Assembly: GCF_000221045.1 (NCBI RefSeq)
Contig: NC_015856.1
Span: 930,001-994,000 of the forward strand
Direction: 5' to 3'
Length of the DNA: 64,000 bases
DNA from: Collimonas fungivorans Ter331
Lineage (GTDB): Bacteria; Pseudomonadota; Gammaproteobacteria; Burkholderiales; Burkholderiaceae_D
Shown: positions 49,904 to 59,538 of the stretch, piece by piece
Layout: each line of letters begins with the position of its first letter
Position numbering within the stretch: position 1 is the first letter of the stretch
Made by a program: the position numbers and the translations under genes
Notes under the pieces: generated by a model
Seen by the model: the letters and a program-made list of their open reading frames with translations, nothing else
The model's database searches: none
Told to the model about the DNA's origin: nothing

Positions 49904-50908
49904 TTGGGCGCAATATCATCTTGTAACTCTGCTTCAGATAATGTTCTCAACCCCAGCGCGGTGCACGTGGCTTTTGGTGTTGATACGAATTATTTTCGCG
50001 GCATGGGCGTCAATATAGTCTCTATTGTAAGAAATAATCCTGACATGGTGTTTATTTTTCATGTCTTTGCATTTTCAATCACAGATGATAGTCGCCATCG
50101 TTTAGAGCAGCTGGAAAGCAACTGCGGTACTTCCATAGTAATTCATATCCTGAACCCGGATATGTTGTCTGAGTTTTCTCAATTCCCTTGTTTTTCACAA
50201 CATCCACTTGGTACTTTTGTTCGGATATTAATTCCTAATTTATTGCATGGAATAGCTGACAAAGTCTTGTATCTTGATGCCGATATCTTGTGCATGGGGA
50301 AAATCCAGGAATTATTGTCTGTCGACATGGGTAATTGTATCGCTGCGGTTGTTCATGATGAACTTGAAACTACGGTAAAAACCCAGGTCTCCGCATTAAA
50401 TCTGCAGCATCATGAATATTTCAATGCCGGTGTGATGTACATCGATGTGAATAATTGGATAGCAAACGATACTCAAAATAAGGCACTCATTATTCTTTCA
50501 ACGCAAGAATTGAGGTTTGCAGATCAAGATGCATTAAATGCCGTGCTCAATGGGCATACAAAATACATTGAAGATAAATGGAATTATCGTTACCACCTGG
50601 TGGATTTCCTCAGCAATGGTAGTACACAGCTAGATATTCCGGAGCCGTTCGTATTTATTCACTTTACAGGACCGGTAAAGCCTTGGCACGCATGGTGCCT
50701 GCATGAGGCAAAATCTATATTTTTTGACTATCAATCCATGTCATCTTGGGCTGACATGCCATTAGATAAGCCGAAAAATGCCAGAGAATTGAAATTGTTC
50801 TCAAAGTTCCTGATTAAACAGAATCGGATCACTGAAGGAGTCGGATGGCATATAAAATATTTATGGGTGAGATTTATTCACGGTATAAAAAAATATACCA
50901 AGTCATAA
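49904..50908 (+). CDS. Family 8 glycosyltransferase (LPS core galactosyl/glucosyltransferase-like)
   Basis: A 334-residue GT8 enzyme like WaaI/WaaJ/RfaI that extends the LPS core. The donor-site blocks are VHVAFGVDTNYFRGMGVNI, the metal motif VLYLDADILC (Asp125, Asp127), FNAGVMYIDVNNW, FADQDALN and the C-terminal HFTGPVKPWH. The start appears to be TTG with TAAGGA 8 bases upstream; the first ATG-type Met is at residue 34, inside the conserved domain. Its AT-rich composition differs from waaA. Confidence 0.9.
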   Translation: MGAISSCNSASDNVLNPSAVHVAFGVDTNYFRGMGVNIVSIVRNNPDMVFIFHVFAFSITDDSRHRLEQLESNCGTSIVIHILNPDMLSEFSQFPCFSQHPLGTFVRILIPNLLHGIADKVLYLDADILCMGKIQELLSVDMGNCIAAVVHDELETTVKTQVSALNLQHHEYFNAGVMYIDVNNWIANDTQNKALIILSTQELRFADQDALNAVLNGHTKYIEDKWNYRYHLVDFLSNGSTQLDIPEPFVFIHFTGPVKPWHAWCLHEAKSIFFDYQSMSSWADMPLDKPKNARELKLFSKFLIKQNRITEGVGWHIKYLWVRFIHGIKKYTKS

Positions 50909-51051
50909 ATATTCTATTTGCATTTTATTGATTTTATTTAAAAATTGAAAATAACATCAAGCATCAGATTGAATTCCGATGCTAGTTATTAGAAATAACA
51001 GAACCATATTTTTTATTCGAGTATTGGAATATTCGTAATTCGGAGAAACAC

Positions 51052-52305
51052 TTGCGTTATACGAAATTTTTGATTACTGCCATAGTTGCAGCCTTTTATA
51101 TATTGGCATTGGTTGTGGATCGTGCTGCCGGAGTGCTCTATGCTTTATTGTTGCTAATTAGCTTGATTTTACTTGTTGGCAGGAAATATCCAGCTGACAA
51201 TTCATTCGCGCAGCTGGTGAAAGACTACTGGCCGCTTGGCCTGGCAATGTGCGCTCCTTTAATAGCCGTATTTGCGAATCAGGCTGCATCTGGCAATTTT
51301 CTCGGTAGGACATACGATCCGCCATTTCGGCTTGCGATGTTTGTCTTGGTTTTTTGGATCGTCTCGTTCTTGCCGATCAGATATATGAAGCATGTGCAAT
51401 GGGCGATTGTCATAGGTGCATTTCTGTCGGCTATCAAAATCTATATTCTTACGGATGGCGGAGCTTCGCGCTATGGAACGGATTTTATTCCCATTATAAT
51501 TTTTGCGGAAATGGCCTTGCTGTTGGGACTATTTTCGGTATTTTCGATCGCATGGAATAAGCCGGGAAATAAGCTAGCCATATTTATCAAGTTTGCGGCG
51601 CTATGCGCTGGTTTGTATGTAGCGTACTTGTCGCAATCTCGGGGTGTCTGGCTGACGATACCAGTTTTCATTATTCTTGCTTTTTTAATAACTAAAAATA
51701 TACCTACCAGCTACAAGCTGTCCGTAATCGTTTTTTTTGTAATATTAATTGGAGGCGTCTCCCATTATGGCCAGATTGTAAAGGAGCGGGTATCTGTTGC
51801 TGAAAGCGACATGACTCAATATTCCGGAGGCGAAAATGTCGATACTTCTCTCGGAATCCGCCTTCAATTATGGCGAGGATCATGGGTGTTGTTCACTGAA
51901 CATCCAGTTTTCGGGGTCGGTGTAGAAGGTTTTCCGAAGGCACTAGAGGGGTTGGCAGAGAGAAATATTATTACTCCGGTTGCGGCAACTTATCCACATT
52001 CACATAACGAAGTATTATTCATGATGTCCAGGCTGGGCCTGTTTGGCCTGTTTGCATTGTTGGCATTGTATTTCGTTCCGGCATATTATTTTTTACGTGA
52101 TATACAAAATAGAGACCATGAGATTCGATATACAGCTGGAATGGGAGTAGCGCTCTGCCTTGGTTTTGTCGTCCTGGGGTTAGTGGACGTTGTATTTTTA
52201 TGGTGGGAAATTTATCCGTATTATGTTCTAAGCATTGCGTTTTTCCTTACATATATCATGAAGAGCAAAAAGCTCCTGAAAGAGGACCCGCCACTTCATT
52301 CTTGA
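51052..52305 (+). CDS. waaL: O-antigen ligase/polymerase family protein (WaaL-like)
   Basis: A 417-residue membrane protein with about ten to twelve hydrophobic helices. The Wzy_C region is recognisable by LSQSRGVWLTIPVFII before the large periplasmic loop and TYPHSHNEVLFMMSRLGLFG after it, with Arg and His residues typical of O-antigen ligases. A ligase is favoured because it lies beside LPS core genes, but a Wzy polymerase has the same fold and cannot be excluded, especially as no other Wzy was recognised. The start is TTG with GGAGA just upstream. Confidence 0.82.
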   Translation: MRYTKFLITAIVAAFYILALVVDRAAGVLYALLLLISLILLVGRKYPADNSFAQLVKDYWPLGLAMCAPLIAVFANQAASGNFLGRTYDPPFRLAMFVLVFWIVSFLPIRYMKHVQWAIVIGAFLSAIKIYILTDGGASRYGTDFIPIIIFAEMALLLGLFSVFSIAWNKPGNKLAIFIKFAALCAGLYVAYLSQSRGVWLTIPVFIILAFLITKNIPTSYKLSVIVFFVILIGGVSHYGQIVKERVSVAESDMTQYSGGENVDTSLGIRLQLWRGSWVLFTEHPVFGVGVEGFPKALEGLAERNIITPVAATYPHSHNEVLFMMSRLGLFGLFALLALYFVPAYYFLRDIQNRDHEIRYTAGMGVALCLGFVVLGLVDVVFLWWEIYPYYVLSIAFFLTYIMKSKKLLKEDPPLHS

Positions 52306-52342
52306 TCCGTACCTAGAACATGGAACAGGGAGCCTTCCGGAT

Positions 52343-53365
52343 TTATATGCCGTTGGGATTCATATTTTGCCAGCGCCATGAATCGCGGCAAATGATATCG
52401 AGTCCTCGGGTGGCTCGCCAATCAAGGATTTCAGCTGCAAGGGCAGGATCTGCGTAGTAGGCGGCAACGTCACCTAGGCGCCTTGCCACAATTTCATAGG
52501 GAATCGGGCGCCCGCATGCTTTCTCATAAGCGTGAATCACCTCAAGAACGCTGATGCCGCGTCCAGCGCCAAGATTGATTGTGAACGATGCATTATCGGG
52601 GCCCTCATCGAGCAAATGCGACAATGCTGACACGTGGCCTTCTGCCAAATCCATTACATGTATGTAGTCTCGTATGCCGGTCCCGTCCGGGGTAGGGTAG
52701 TCACCGCCGTATATGCGTAATTTGTCCAGTTTGCCGACGGCAACTTGCGCCACATAAGGCATCAGATTATTGGGCACCCCTCGCGGATTTTCCCCGATTA
52801 ATCCACTCTCATGTGCGCCAACCGGGTTGAAGTAGCGCAAATAGCCTATTTTCCAGTCACGGTCTGAATATTCGAGATCACGCAAGATTTGCTCGCTCAT
52901 CAATTTTGTTTGACCGTATGGACTGGTGGTGCGCAGAGCAGAATCCTCTTTAATTGGAACTGATTCGGGGTCGCCATAAACCGTTGCTGACGAGCTGAAT
53001 ACCAGGGTTTTTACGCTATGTTGTGCCATGGCCATGCACAAGTTCAACAAACCGTTCAAATTGGCATCGTAATAGGTCAAAGGCTTTTCTACTGATTCCC
53101 CTACTGCTTTCAATGCAGCAAAATGAATGACAGCATCTATTTTGTTCTTCAGGAATATGGAGTCAAGCAGGGATTTATCGCGTACGTCACCTTCGATAAA
53201 AATCAATTTTTCCTGCGTAATTGCAGAAATCCGCCCGATCACTTCGACGCTGCTGTTGCAGAAATTATCCAGGCCAATAACGTTGTATCCTGCTTCTATC
53301 AAAGCGCACCAGGTATGGGAGCCGATATATCCGGTGGCTCCGGTCAGGACAATGGTTTTCTTCAT
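52343..53365 (-). CDS. galE: UDP-glucose 4-epimerase
   Basis: Interconverts UDP-glucose and UDP-galactose for LPS and exopolysaccharide. The NAD-binding TGATGYIGSH is at residues 8-17, with catalytic Ser in FSSSATVYG (about 123-131) and YGQTK (Tyr150, Lys154). The 340-residue length is typical of GalE. It is encoded on the minus strand, convergent with the ligase gene, and would supply galactose to the GT8 enzyme. Confidence 0.94.
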   Translation of the reverse strand: MKKTIVLTGATGYIGSHTWCALIEAGYNVIGLDNFCNSSVEVIGRISAITQEKLIFIEGDVRDKSLLDSIFLKNKIDAVIHFAALKAVGESVEKPLTYYDANLNGLLNLCMAMAQHSVKTLVFSSSATVYGDPESVPIKEDSALRTTSPYGQTKLMSEQILRDLEYSDRDWKIGYLRYFNPVGAHESGLIGENPRGVPNNLMPYVAQVAVGKLDKLRIYGGDYPTPDGTGIRDYIHVMDLAEGHVSALSHLLDEGPDNASFTINLGAGRGISVLEVIHAYEKACGRPIPYEIVARRLGDVAAYYADPALAAEILDWRATRGLDIICRDSWRWQNMNPNGI

Positions 53366-53410
53366 GGGGGATGTGATTCAATCCATATTGATGGCAGATA
53401 CAAACTGTAA

Positions 53411-53444
53411 TGGTAAAAAAAACGCCGCACAAGTGCGGCGTTTT
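53411..53444 (-). terminator. Rho-independent terminator of the RND efflux operon
   Basis: A 12-bp inverted repeat (53419-53430 with 53433-53444; core AACGCCGCAC/GTGCGGCGTT) lies about 35 bases after the outer membrane factor stop. On the minus strand it ends in a run of eight T, the form of a strong intrinsic terminator. Confidence 0.9.
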
Positions 53445-53478
53445 GCTTGGTTCAAACATTCATGCTCAAGCGTAATGA

Positions 53479-54906
53479 CTATTTCGCCGCCACAGCAGTA
53501 TTTTCATTCAAGCCGCCACCGAGGGAACGGTACAAGTCAATCGCATTGTTCAGACGCAGCTGCCGTGTCTGGATCAAGGATTGCTGCGCCGAGAACAGGT
53601 CGCGCTGGGCATTCAGGCGGTCGGTCGAACTGGCGATGCCGTTCTTGTAGCGCAGTTCGGTCAGTTTCACCCGTTGTTCCTGCGCCTTGAGGAAGGCGTC
53701 CTGTGCTGCCAGTTGTTCCTCCAGTGTGCCACGCGCCACCAGTGCATCGGCAACTTCCCTGAATGCGCTCTGAATGGTTTTCTCGTAGCTGGCAATCGCC
53801 AGGTTCTTGCGGATTTCGCTCAGCGACAGGTTGGCGCGGTTGCGGCCGCCTTCAAAGATCGGCAGCGTCAGCTGTGGTACAAACGACCAGGTACGGCTGC
53901 CTGCCGAGAACAAGCTGCCCAGCGACGTGCTCGCATTGCCGATTCCCGCCGTCAGTGAGATAGTAGGGAAGAAGGCCGCGCGCGCTGCGCCGATATTGGC
54001 GTTGGCGGAACGCAGCTGCTGCTCCGCTTCACGGATATCGGGACGGCGGTTCAGCAGGTCGGAAGGCAGGCCGGCCGGGATGTCGGTAACGATCTGTTCA
54101 TCCGACAGCGATTGCGGCGCCGGCAGGTCGCCTAACGGCTTGCCGACCAGCAGCACCAAGGCATTGGTGGCCTGGCCGCGCTGGCGCACCAGCGTCGTCA
54201 GCGAGACGCGGGCCGATTGCACCAGCGTTTCCGAATTGCGCAGGTCGAGTTCCGACGATGCGCCGACTTCAAAGCGCATCTTGTCCAGCTTGTAGTCGTC
54301 CAGGCGGCTGTCCAGGGTTTGCCGCGCCAGTCTTTCCTGCTCGGCATACGACTGTTCGGTCAGGTAAGCCTGGGCCACTTGCGAGATCAGACTGATCTGC
54401 GCCGATTGCCGCGCCTCTTCGGTCGCCAGGTAGCTCGCCAGTGCGGCATCTTTCAAGCTGCGCACGCGGCCGAAGAAATCCAGCTCGAACGAGGTCATGT
54501 TCAAACCGACCTGGTAAACATTGTTCACCGCGTTCTGGCCTGGCACTAGCTGGTACGTGGCTGTACGGCCGCGAGTGCGGCTGAAATTGCCGTCGAAGTT
54601 GGGCAAGGCATCGGCCGCCGTGATGTCGTACTGCGCGCGCGCCTGTTCTATGTTCAAGGCGGCGGTGCGCAGATCGCGGTTGTTTTCAAGCGCAGAGGCG
54701 ATCAGCGCTTGCAGCCGCTGGTCCGGGAAAAACTGGCGCCAGCCGAGCGCCGCCGCATCCAGCTGCGCCTGGCCGTCGGCGGCGGCTGGATAGCTGCCGG
54801 CGACCGGCGCTTCCGGCCGCACGTAGGTCGGCGCCATGGTGCAACCCGAGAGGACGCCGGCCAGCAGCAGGGCGCCGGTCAGTTGCTTGGGTAATAAATT
54901 AAACAT
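53479..54906 (-). CDS. RND efflux outer membrane factor, OprM-type lipoprotein
   Basis: Outer membrane channel of a tripartite drug efflux pump. The 475-residue product has a lipoprotein signal ending LSGC (Cys22) and the twofold TolC-like repeat: YDITAADALPNF and the second half NIGAARAAFFPTISLTAGIG are standard OprM/NodT segments. The ATG at 54906 has GGAG upstream and overlaps the end of the pump gene by 8 bases; the frame start at 54921 is less likely. It is the last gene of the operon and is followed by a strong terminator. Confidence 0.94.
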   Translation of the reverse strand: MFNLLPKQLTGALLLAGVLSGCTMAPTYVRPEAPVAGSYPAAADGQAQLDAAALGWRQFFPDQRLQALIASALENNRDLRTAALNIEQARAQYDITAADALPNFDGNFSRTRGRTATYQLVPGQNAVNNVYQVGLNMTSFELDFFGRVRSLKDAALASYLATEEARQSAQISLISQVAQAYLTEQSYAEQERLARQTLDSRLDDYKLDKMRFEVGASSELDLRNSETLVQSARVSLTTLVRQRGQATNALVLLVGKPLGDLPAPQSLSDEQIVTDIPAGLPSDLLNRRPDIREAEQQLRSANANIGAARAAFFPTISLTAGIGNASTSLGSLFSAGSRTWSFVPQLTLPIFEGGRNRANLSLSEIRKNLAIASYEKTIQSAFREVADALVARGTLEEQLAAQDAFLKAQEQRVKLTELRYKNGIASSTDRLNAQRDLFSAQQSLIQTRQLRLNNAIDLYRSLGGGLNENTAVAAK

Positions 54907-57900
54907 GCTGATTCTCCACATCTATTTTCTTGTTGGCCGCATGCAGCTTGCGTTGGCGCTCACTGCCCTTGAACAGCTTGCGCACCACCACGAAGAACAC
55001 CGGTACCAGGAATACCGCCAAGGCTGTCGCGGTGATCATGCCGCCCATGACGCCGGTACCGATTGCGCGTTGGCTGCCAGAACCGGCGCCAGTCTTGATT
55101 GCCAGCGGCAGCACACCCAGGATGAACGCGAATGAAGTCATCAGGATCGGACGGAACCGCAAGTGCACCGCTTCCAGCGTCGCTTCGATCAAGCCCTTGC
55201 CCTCAGCCTGCAGGTCTTTGGCGAACTCGATAATCAGAATCGCGTTCTTCGCCGACAAGCCAACCACGGTAATCATCCCGACCTTGAAGTAGACGTCGTT
55301 AGGCATGCCGCGCAATGTTACGCCCAGCAATGCGCCGAGAATCCCCAACGGCACCACCAACATCACTGCCAGCGGGATGGAAGTACTTTCGTACAATGCT
55401 GCCAACACCAGGAACACCGCCAGCAGCGACAATGCATAAAGCATTGGCGCTTGCGAGCCTGAGGTCTTTTCTTCCAGCGACTGGCCAGTCCATTCAAAGC
55501 CGAAGCCGGGAGGGAGTTTCGCAGTCAATGCTTCCATCTCATCCATCGCTTCGCCAGTGCTGTGGCCAGGTGATGCACCACCGGAGATTTTCATCGCCGG
55601 ATAGCCGTTATAGCGCGTCAGTTGTACCGGACCGTTAGTCCAGTGCGAGCTGGTGAATGACGAGAACGGCACCATGGTTCCTTGGGTGTTCTTGACATAC
55701 AGCCTGGCCAGGTCTTCCGGTTGCAGCCGTTGAGGCGCATCGGCTTGCACGATTACACGTTGTTGACGGCCCTGGTTGGGGAAGTCATTTACATAGGAAG
55801 AGCCAAGTGCTGTCGACAGCACGCTGTTGATGGCGTTGAACGATACGCCCAAGGCATTGGCCTTGTCGCGGTCAATATCGAGTTGCAGCTGTGGCGCATC
55901 TTCCAGACCTTCAGGACGAACTCCAGCCAGGATTTTGCTTTGCGATGCCATGCCCAGCATTTGGTTGCGCGCTGCATTCAGTGCTGCATGTCCCTGTCCA
56001 GAGCGGTCCTGCAGACGGAAGGTAAAGCCGGTGGCGTTGCCCAGTTCCGGAATCGGTGGCGGATTCAACGGGTAGACAATGGCGTCCTTGATTTGCGAGA
56101 ACACGCCAAATGCCTTGCCTGCGATCGCGTCGGCGGACTGATCCGGACCACGTTCACTCCAGTCCTTGAGCGGCGTGAATACCAGACCGGCATTCTGACC
56201 GTTGCCCGAGAAACTGAAGCCGGTAATAGCAACCACATGGGCGACACCAGGCAATTTCGAATAGTAGTCTTCAATCGTCTTGATGACTTCCAATGTGCGA
56301 TTGCTGCTGGCGCCGGAAGGCAATTGCACGTTGGTGATGATGTAACCTTGATCTTCGGCCGGCAGGAACGACGCCGGCAAGCGTGCGTACAACAAGCCGA
56401 CGCCGATCAGGATTGCGCCATATATCAGCAGGTAACGGCCAGTCTTGGTCAGCATCTTAGCGATCACACCCTGATAGCCGGTGGTGGTCGCGTTGAATTT
56501 GCGGTTGAACCAGCCGAAGAAGCCCTTCTTCTCATGGTGATGTCCTGCTTCCACCGGTTTCAGGATGGTGGCGCACAACGCCGGCGTGAGCGTAAATGCC
56601 ATCAATACCGAGAACACCATCGAAGCCACCATCGACAGCGAGAATTGGCGATAGATGGCGCCAACCGCGCCGCTGAAGAACGCCATTGGGATGAACACCG
56701 CGATCAGCACCAGGGTGATACCGATCAGTGCGCCGGTAATCTGGCCCATCGCCTTGCGGGTTGCGTCGCGCGGCGACAAACCTTCTTCGCTCATGATGCG
56801 TTCGACGTTTTCCACCACCACGATCGCATCGTCGATCAGGATCCCGATCGCCAGCACCATGCCGAACATGGTCAGCACGTTGATCGAAAAACCAAACAGC
56901 AGCAAGGTGGCAAAAGTACCCATCAGCGCGACCGGTACGACCAATGTCGGAATCAAGGTGTAGCGGATGTTTTGCAGGAACAGATACATCACCAGGAACA
57001 CCAGGATGATCGCCTCTACCAAGGTCTTGACCACTTCTTCAATCGAAATCTTGACGAATTTCGAGGTGTCGTAAGGAATAGTGTATGTGACGCCGGCTGG
57101 GAAATACTTCGACAGCTCCGCCATCTTGGCATGGACCGCAGTGGCGGTGCCCAGCGCATTGGCGGTTGGCGACAATTGCACGCCGACGAAGGAAGTCGGC
57201 TTGCCGTCCAGGCGGCCGGCGGTCGCATAAGACTGGCCACCGATTTCAATACGCGCAACGTCGCGCAAACGTACCATCGATCCATCCGCATTGGCGCGCA
57301 ACTGGATATTGCCGAACTGTTCAACCGTATTCAGCTGGCCGGTGACAACCACGGTGGCGGAGATCTGCTGAGTGCCCGGGCTAGGCAAATCACCGATGGT
57401 GCCGCCTGCGACCAAAGCATTTTGCGCAGTGATTGCAGCCGTTACGTCGGCTGGCGTCAGGTTGAGCCCAACCAGTTTGGCTGGATCAATCCAAATCCGC
57501 ATGGCGCGTTCAGTACCGAACAACTGGGCTTGGCCAACGCCTGGCACGCGCTTGATTTCGTTCAGCACGTTGCGCGACAGGTAATCGCCGAGCGCAATCG
57601 GGTCGAGCTTGCCGTCACTCGAAGATAGACCGATAAACATCAGGAAGTTACTGCGCGATTTGGTGACTTGTACGCCCTGTTGCGTGACTGCCGCCGGCAG
57701 GCGAGCTTCCACCCGCTTCAAGCGGTTTTGTACGTCCACTGCGGCCAGGTCTGCATTGGTTTCAGGCGAAAACGTCACGGTGATCGCTACCGTACCATTA
57801 GCCTGGCTTTGCGACTCGATATATTGCAAACCGTCGGCGCCATTCATTTCCTGTTCAATCAGGCTGGTAACGCTATCGTCGAGAGTCTGTGCTGTTGCGC

Positions 57901-58051
57901 CAGGATAGGTAGCGTTAACTACAATAGTCGGCGGTGCAATCGAAGGATACTGCGCCACCGGTAATTGCGTGATCGCCAAAGCACCCCCGAGCAGGATGAA
58001 GATGGCGAGCACCCACGCAAATACGGGGCGGTCGATGAAAAACTTGCCCAT
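54899..58051 (-). CDS. RND multidrug efflux transporter, AcrB/MexB (HAE1) family
   Basis: An inner-membrane proton/drug antiporter of 1050 residues with the 12-helix, two-large-loop plan. Proton-relay residues are visible: Asp407-Asp408 in GILIDDAIVVVEN and Lys935 in GLSAKNAILIIEF. The N-terminus MGKFFIDRPVFAWVLAI and FLPAEDQGYIITNVQLP are classic AcrB-like segments. It lies 11 bases after the membrane fusion protein gene. Substrates cannot be predicted beyond a broad drug/solvent/biocide range. Confidence 0.96.
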   Translation of the reverse strand: MGKFFIDRPVFAWVLAIFILLGGALAITQLPVAQYPSIAPPTIVVNATYPGATAQTLDDSVTSLIEQEMNGADGLQYIESQSQANGTVAITVTFSPETNADLAAVDVQNRLKRVEARLPAAVTQQGVQVTKSRSNFLMFIGLSSSDGKLDPIALGDYLSRNVLNEIKRVPGVGQAQLFGTERAMRIWIDPAKLVGLNLTPADVTAAITAQNALVAGGTIGDLPSPGTQQISATVVVTGQLNTVEQFGNIQLRANADGSMVRLRDVARIEIGGQSYATAGRLDGKPTSFVGVQLSPTANALGTATAVHAKMAELSKYFPAGVTYTIPYDTSKFVKISIEEVVKTLVEAIILVFLVMYLFLQNIRYTLIPTLVVPVALMGTFATLLLFGFSINVLTMFGMVLAIGILIDDAIVVVENVERIMSEEGLSPRDATRKAMGQITGALIGITLVLIAVFIPMAFFSGAVGAIYRQFSLSMVASMVFSVLMAFTLTPALCATILKPVEAGHHHEKKGFFGWFNRKFNATTTGYQGVIAKMLTKTGRYLLIYGAILIGVGLLYARLPASFLPAEDQGYIITNVQLPSGASSNRTLEVIKTIEDYYSKLPGVAHVVAITGFSFSGNGQNAGLVFTPLKDWSERGPDQSADAIAGKAFGVFSQIKDAIVYPLNPPPIPELGNATGFTFRLQDRSGQGHAALNAARNQMLGMASQSKILAGVRPEGLEDAPQLQLDIDRDKANALGVSFNAINSVLSTALGSSYVNDFPNQGRQQRVIVQADAPQRLQPEDLARLYVKNTQGTMVPFSSFTSSHWTNGPVQLTRYNGYPAMKISGGASPGHSTGEAMDEMEALTAKLPPGFGFEWTGQSLEEKTSGSQAPMLYALSLLAVFLVLAALYESTSIPLAVMLVVPLGILGALLGVTLRGMPNDVYFKVGMITVVGLSAKNAILIIEFAKDLQAEGKGLIEATLEAVHLRFRPILMTSFAFILGVLPLAIKTGAGSGSQRAIGTGVMGGMITATALAVFLVPVFFVVVRKLFKGSERQRKLHAANKKIDVENQHV

Positions 58052-58062
58052 TAATAGGCTCC

Positions 58063-59295
58063 TTATTTAGCGGTAGATGTGGCAGCTGACGCAGCTGCGG
58101 CACTGGCGCTGGCGCCGGCTGCAGCAGGTGCGGCTGTAGCTGCCGGGGCAGCATTAGGCTTCCATGGCGACGGATTGACCGGCGCGCCTGGTTTTACCTT
58201 TTGCAAGCCATCAACGATTACCTTGTCGCCGGCTTTCAGGCCTTCTGTGACGATCCATTTATCGCCTTGTGCGACGTCGGCGGTCACCGATCGTACGGCC
58301 ACTTTATTGTCAGCGCCGATCACGAACACCGAAGAGCCGTTGAGGTCGCGCTGGACCGCCTGTTGCGGCACGGTCAGGGCGGAAGCATTGACTGCCTGTT
58401 CGAGTTTGGCGCGCACATACATGCCAGGCAGCAAGTTGCGATCCGGATTAGGGAATTCAGCGCGCAGGGTGACCGAACCGGTGTTGGCATCGACCGTCAA
58501 GTCGGAAAACAACAGCTTGCCGCTTTGCGGATAGGTGCGGCCGTCTTCAGTCACCAGGGTGACCTTGGCCTGGCCCGGGCCGGCGCTTTCCAGCTGGCCG
58601 CTCTTCATCGCCTGCTGCAATTTGAGGATGTCGGTGCTGGACTGGGTCAGGTTGACGTAGATCGGATCGATCTGCTGCACTACTGCCAGTTGCGTTACTT
58701 CGCCCTGTCCGACCAGCGCGCCCTCGGTCACCAGCGCCTTGCCGATGCGGCCGGAAATCGGCGAGGTTACGGTGGCGTAGCCGAGATTGAGGCTAGCGGT
58801 CTGGCGCGCGGCCTTGGCGGATGCCACATCTGCCGCCGCTTGCTTCTGGGTGGCGACGGTGTCGTCGTAATCCTGCTTGCTGACCGCATTGACGTCCACC
58901 AGCGGCTTGTAGCGCTGTGCTTTCAGGGTCGCTGTAGTCAGGTTTGCTTCAGCCTTGGCCAAGGTTGCTTGCGCACTGTCGTAAGCGGCTTGCAGCGGCG
59001 CCGGGTCGATCTGGTACAAGGTTTGGCCAGCTTTTACGTCGCTGCCTTCACGGAAATTCCGCTTGAGCACGATGCCGGCTGCCCGGGCGCCGATCTGGGC
59101 GATACGGGTAGCTTCCAGCCGACCTGGCAATTCCGTGGTGAGGGCCAGGCGCTCCGGGGCGATAGTGATGAAGGAAACACCGGCTGGCGGCTGCGCTTGG
59201 GCTTCCGGCTTCTTGCCGCAGGCGGCAACTGCGGACAGGAGCGCGATAGCCAGGGTGATACGCGTGAGACGACTGATAGAGCTAACTGAATTCAT
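58063..59295 (-). CDS. RND efflux periplasmic adaptor (membrane fusion) lipoprotein, AcrA/MexA family
   Basis: Links the RND pump to the outer membrane channel. The 410-residue lipoprotein has a signal ending SAVAACG (Cys26), the lipoyl half-motifs (EATRIAQIGARAAGIVLKR and LNLGYATVTSPISGRIGKAL), a coiled-coil hairpin between them, and the C-terminal barrel and membrane-proximal domains. An unusually Ala-rich tail of about 35 residues (AAPAATAAPAAAGASASA) closes the protein. The ATG at 59295 gives a correct signal peptide; the longer frame to 59469 runs through the operator and is not coding. Confidence 0.94.
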   Translation of the reverse strand: MNSVSSISRLTRITLAIALLSAVAACGKKPEAQAQPPAGVSFITIAPERLALTTELPGRLEATRIAQIGARAAGIVLKRNFREGSDVKAGQTLYQIDPAPLQAAYDSAQATLAKAEANLTTATLKAQRYKPLVDVNAVSKQDYDDTVATQKQAAADVASAKAARQTASLNLGYATVTSPISGRIGKALVTEGALVGQGEVTQLAVVQQIDPIYVNLTQSSTDILKLQQAMKSGQLESAGPGQAKVTLVTEDGRTYPQSGKLLFSDLTVDANTGSVTLRAEFPNPDRNLLPGMYVRAKLEQAVNASALTVPQQAVQRDLNGSSVFVIGADNKVAVRSVTADVAQGDKWIVTEGLKAGDKVIVDGLQKVKPGAPVNPSPWKPNAAPAATAAPAAAGASASAAAASAATSTAK

Positions 59296-59437
59296 AAAAT
59301 TCTCGCACGGTAATTGAGGAAAGACTGCAAATCTGACAGGTGACTCTGTTTCTGGAATTGACATAGGATATATAAGTAATTGCTTTGTTGCACCGGATGC
59401 CTTGCCAGAAAGCGGGTGGAGCAGCCGGAATGCTGCT

Positions 59438-59477
59438 ATTATACATACATGCACGAATGTATGTGGCATGTATGTAT
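59438..59477. promoter_or_regulatory. AcrR-like operator and overlapping efflux promoter
   Basis: Three related half-sites lie in the divergent region. The left and middle ones (TACATACAT at 59442-59450, AATGTATGT at 59456-59464) form an imperfect palindrome that agrees with the E. coli acrR operator in all 18 half-site bases, as I recall that operator. The left and right ones (ATACATACATGC at 59441-59452, GCATGTATGTAT at 59466-59477) form a perfect 12-bp inverted repeat. A TATAAT on the minus strand (59443-59438) overlaps the left half, so repressor binding would block transcription of the efflux operon. Confidence 0.85.
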
Positions 59478-59538
59478 TGTCAATTAATTATTTGCTGCGA
59501 GCGCACAAAGTATCGTAACAGTTTGGAGGTCGGTTTAA

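Noticed and set aside
49744-49926. 60-codon frame before the GT8 gene
   Set aside because: Lies in AT-rich spacer, no family features, and it runs into the GT8 start.
55682-57628. 648-codon open frame antisense to the RND pump gene
   Set aside because: Low-complexity His/Gln/Asp-rich translation without domains; an antisense shadow of a conserved transporter gene.
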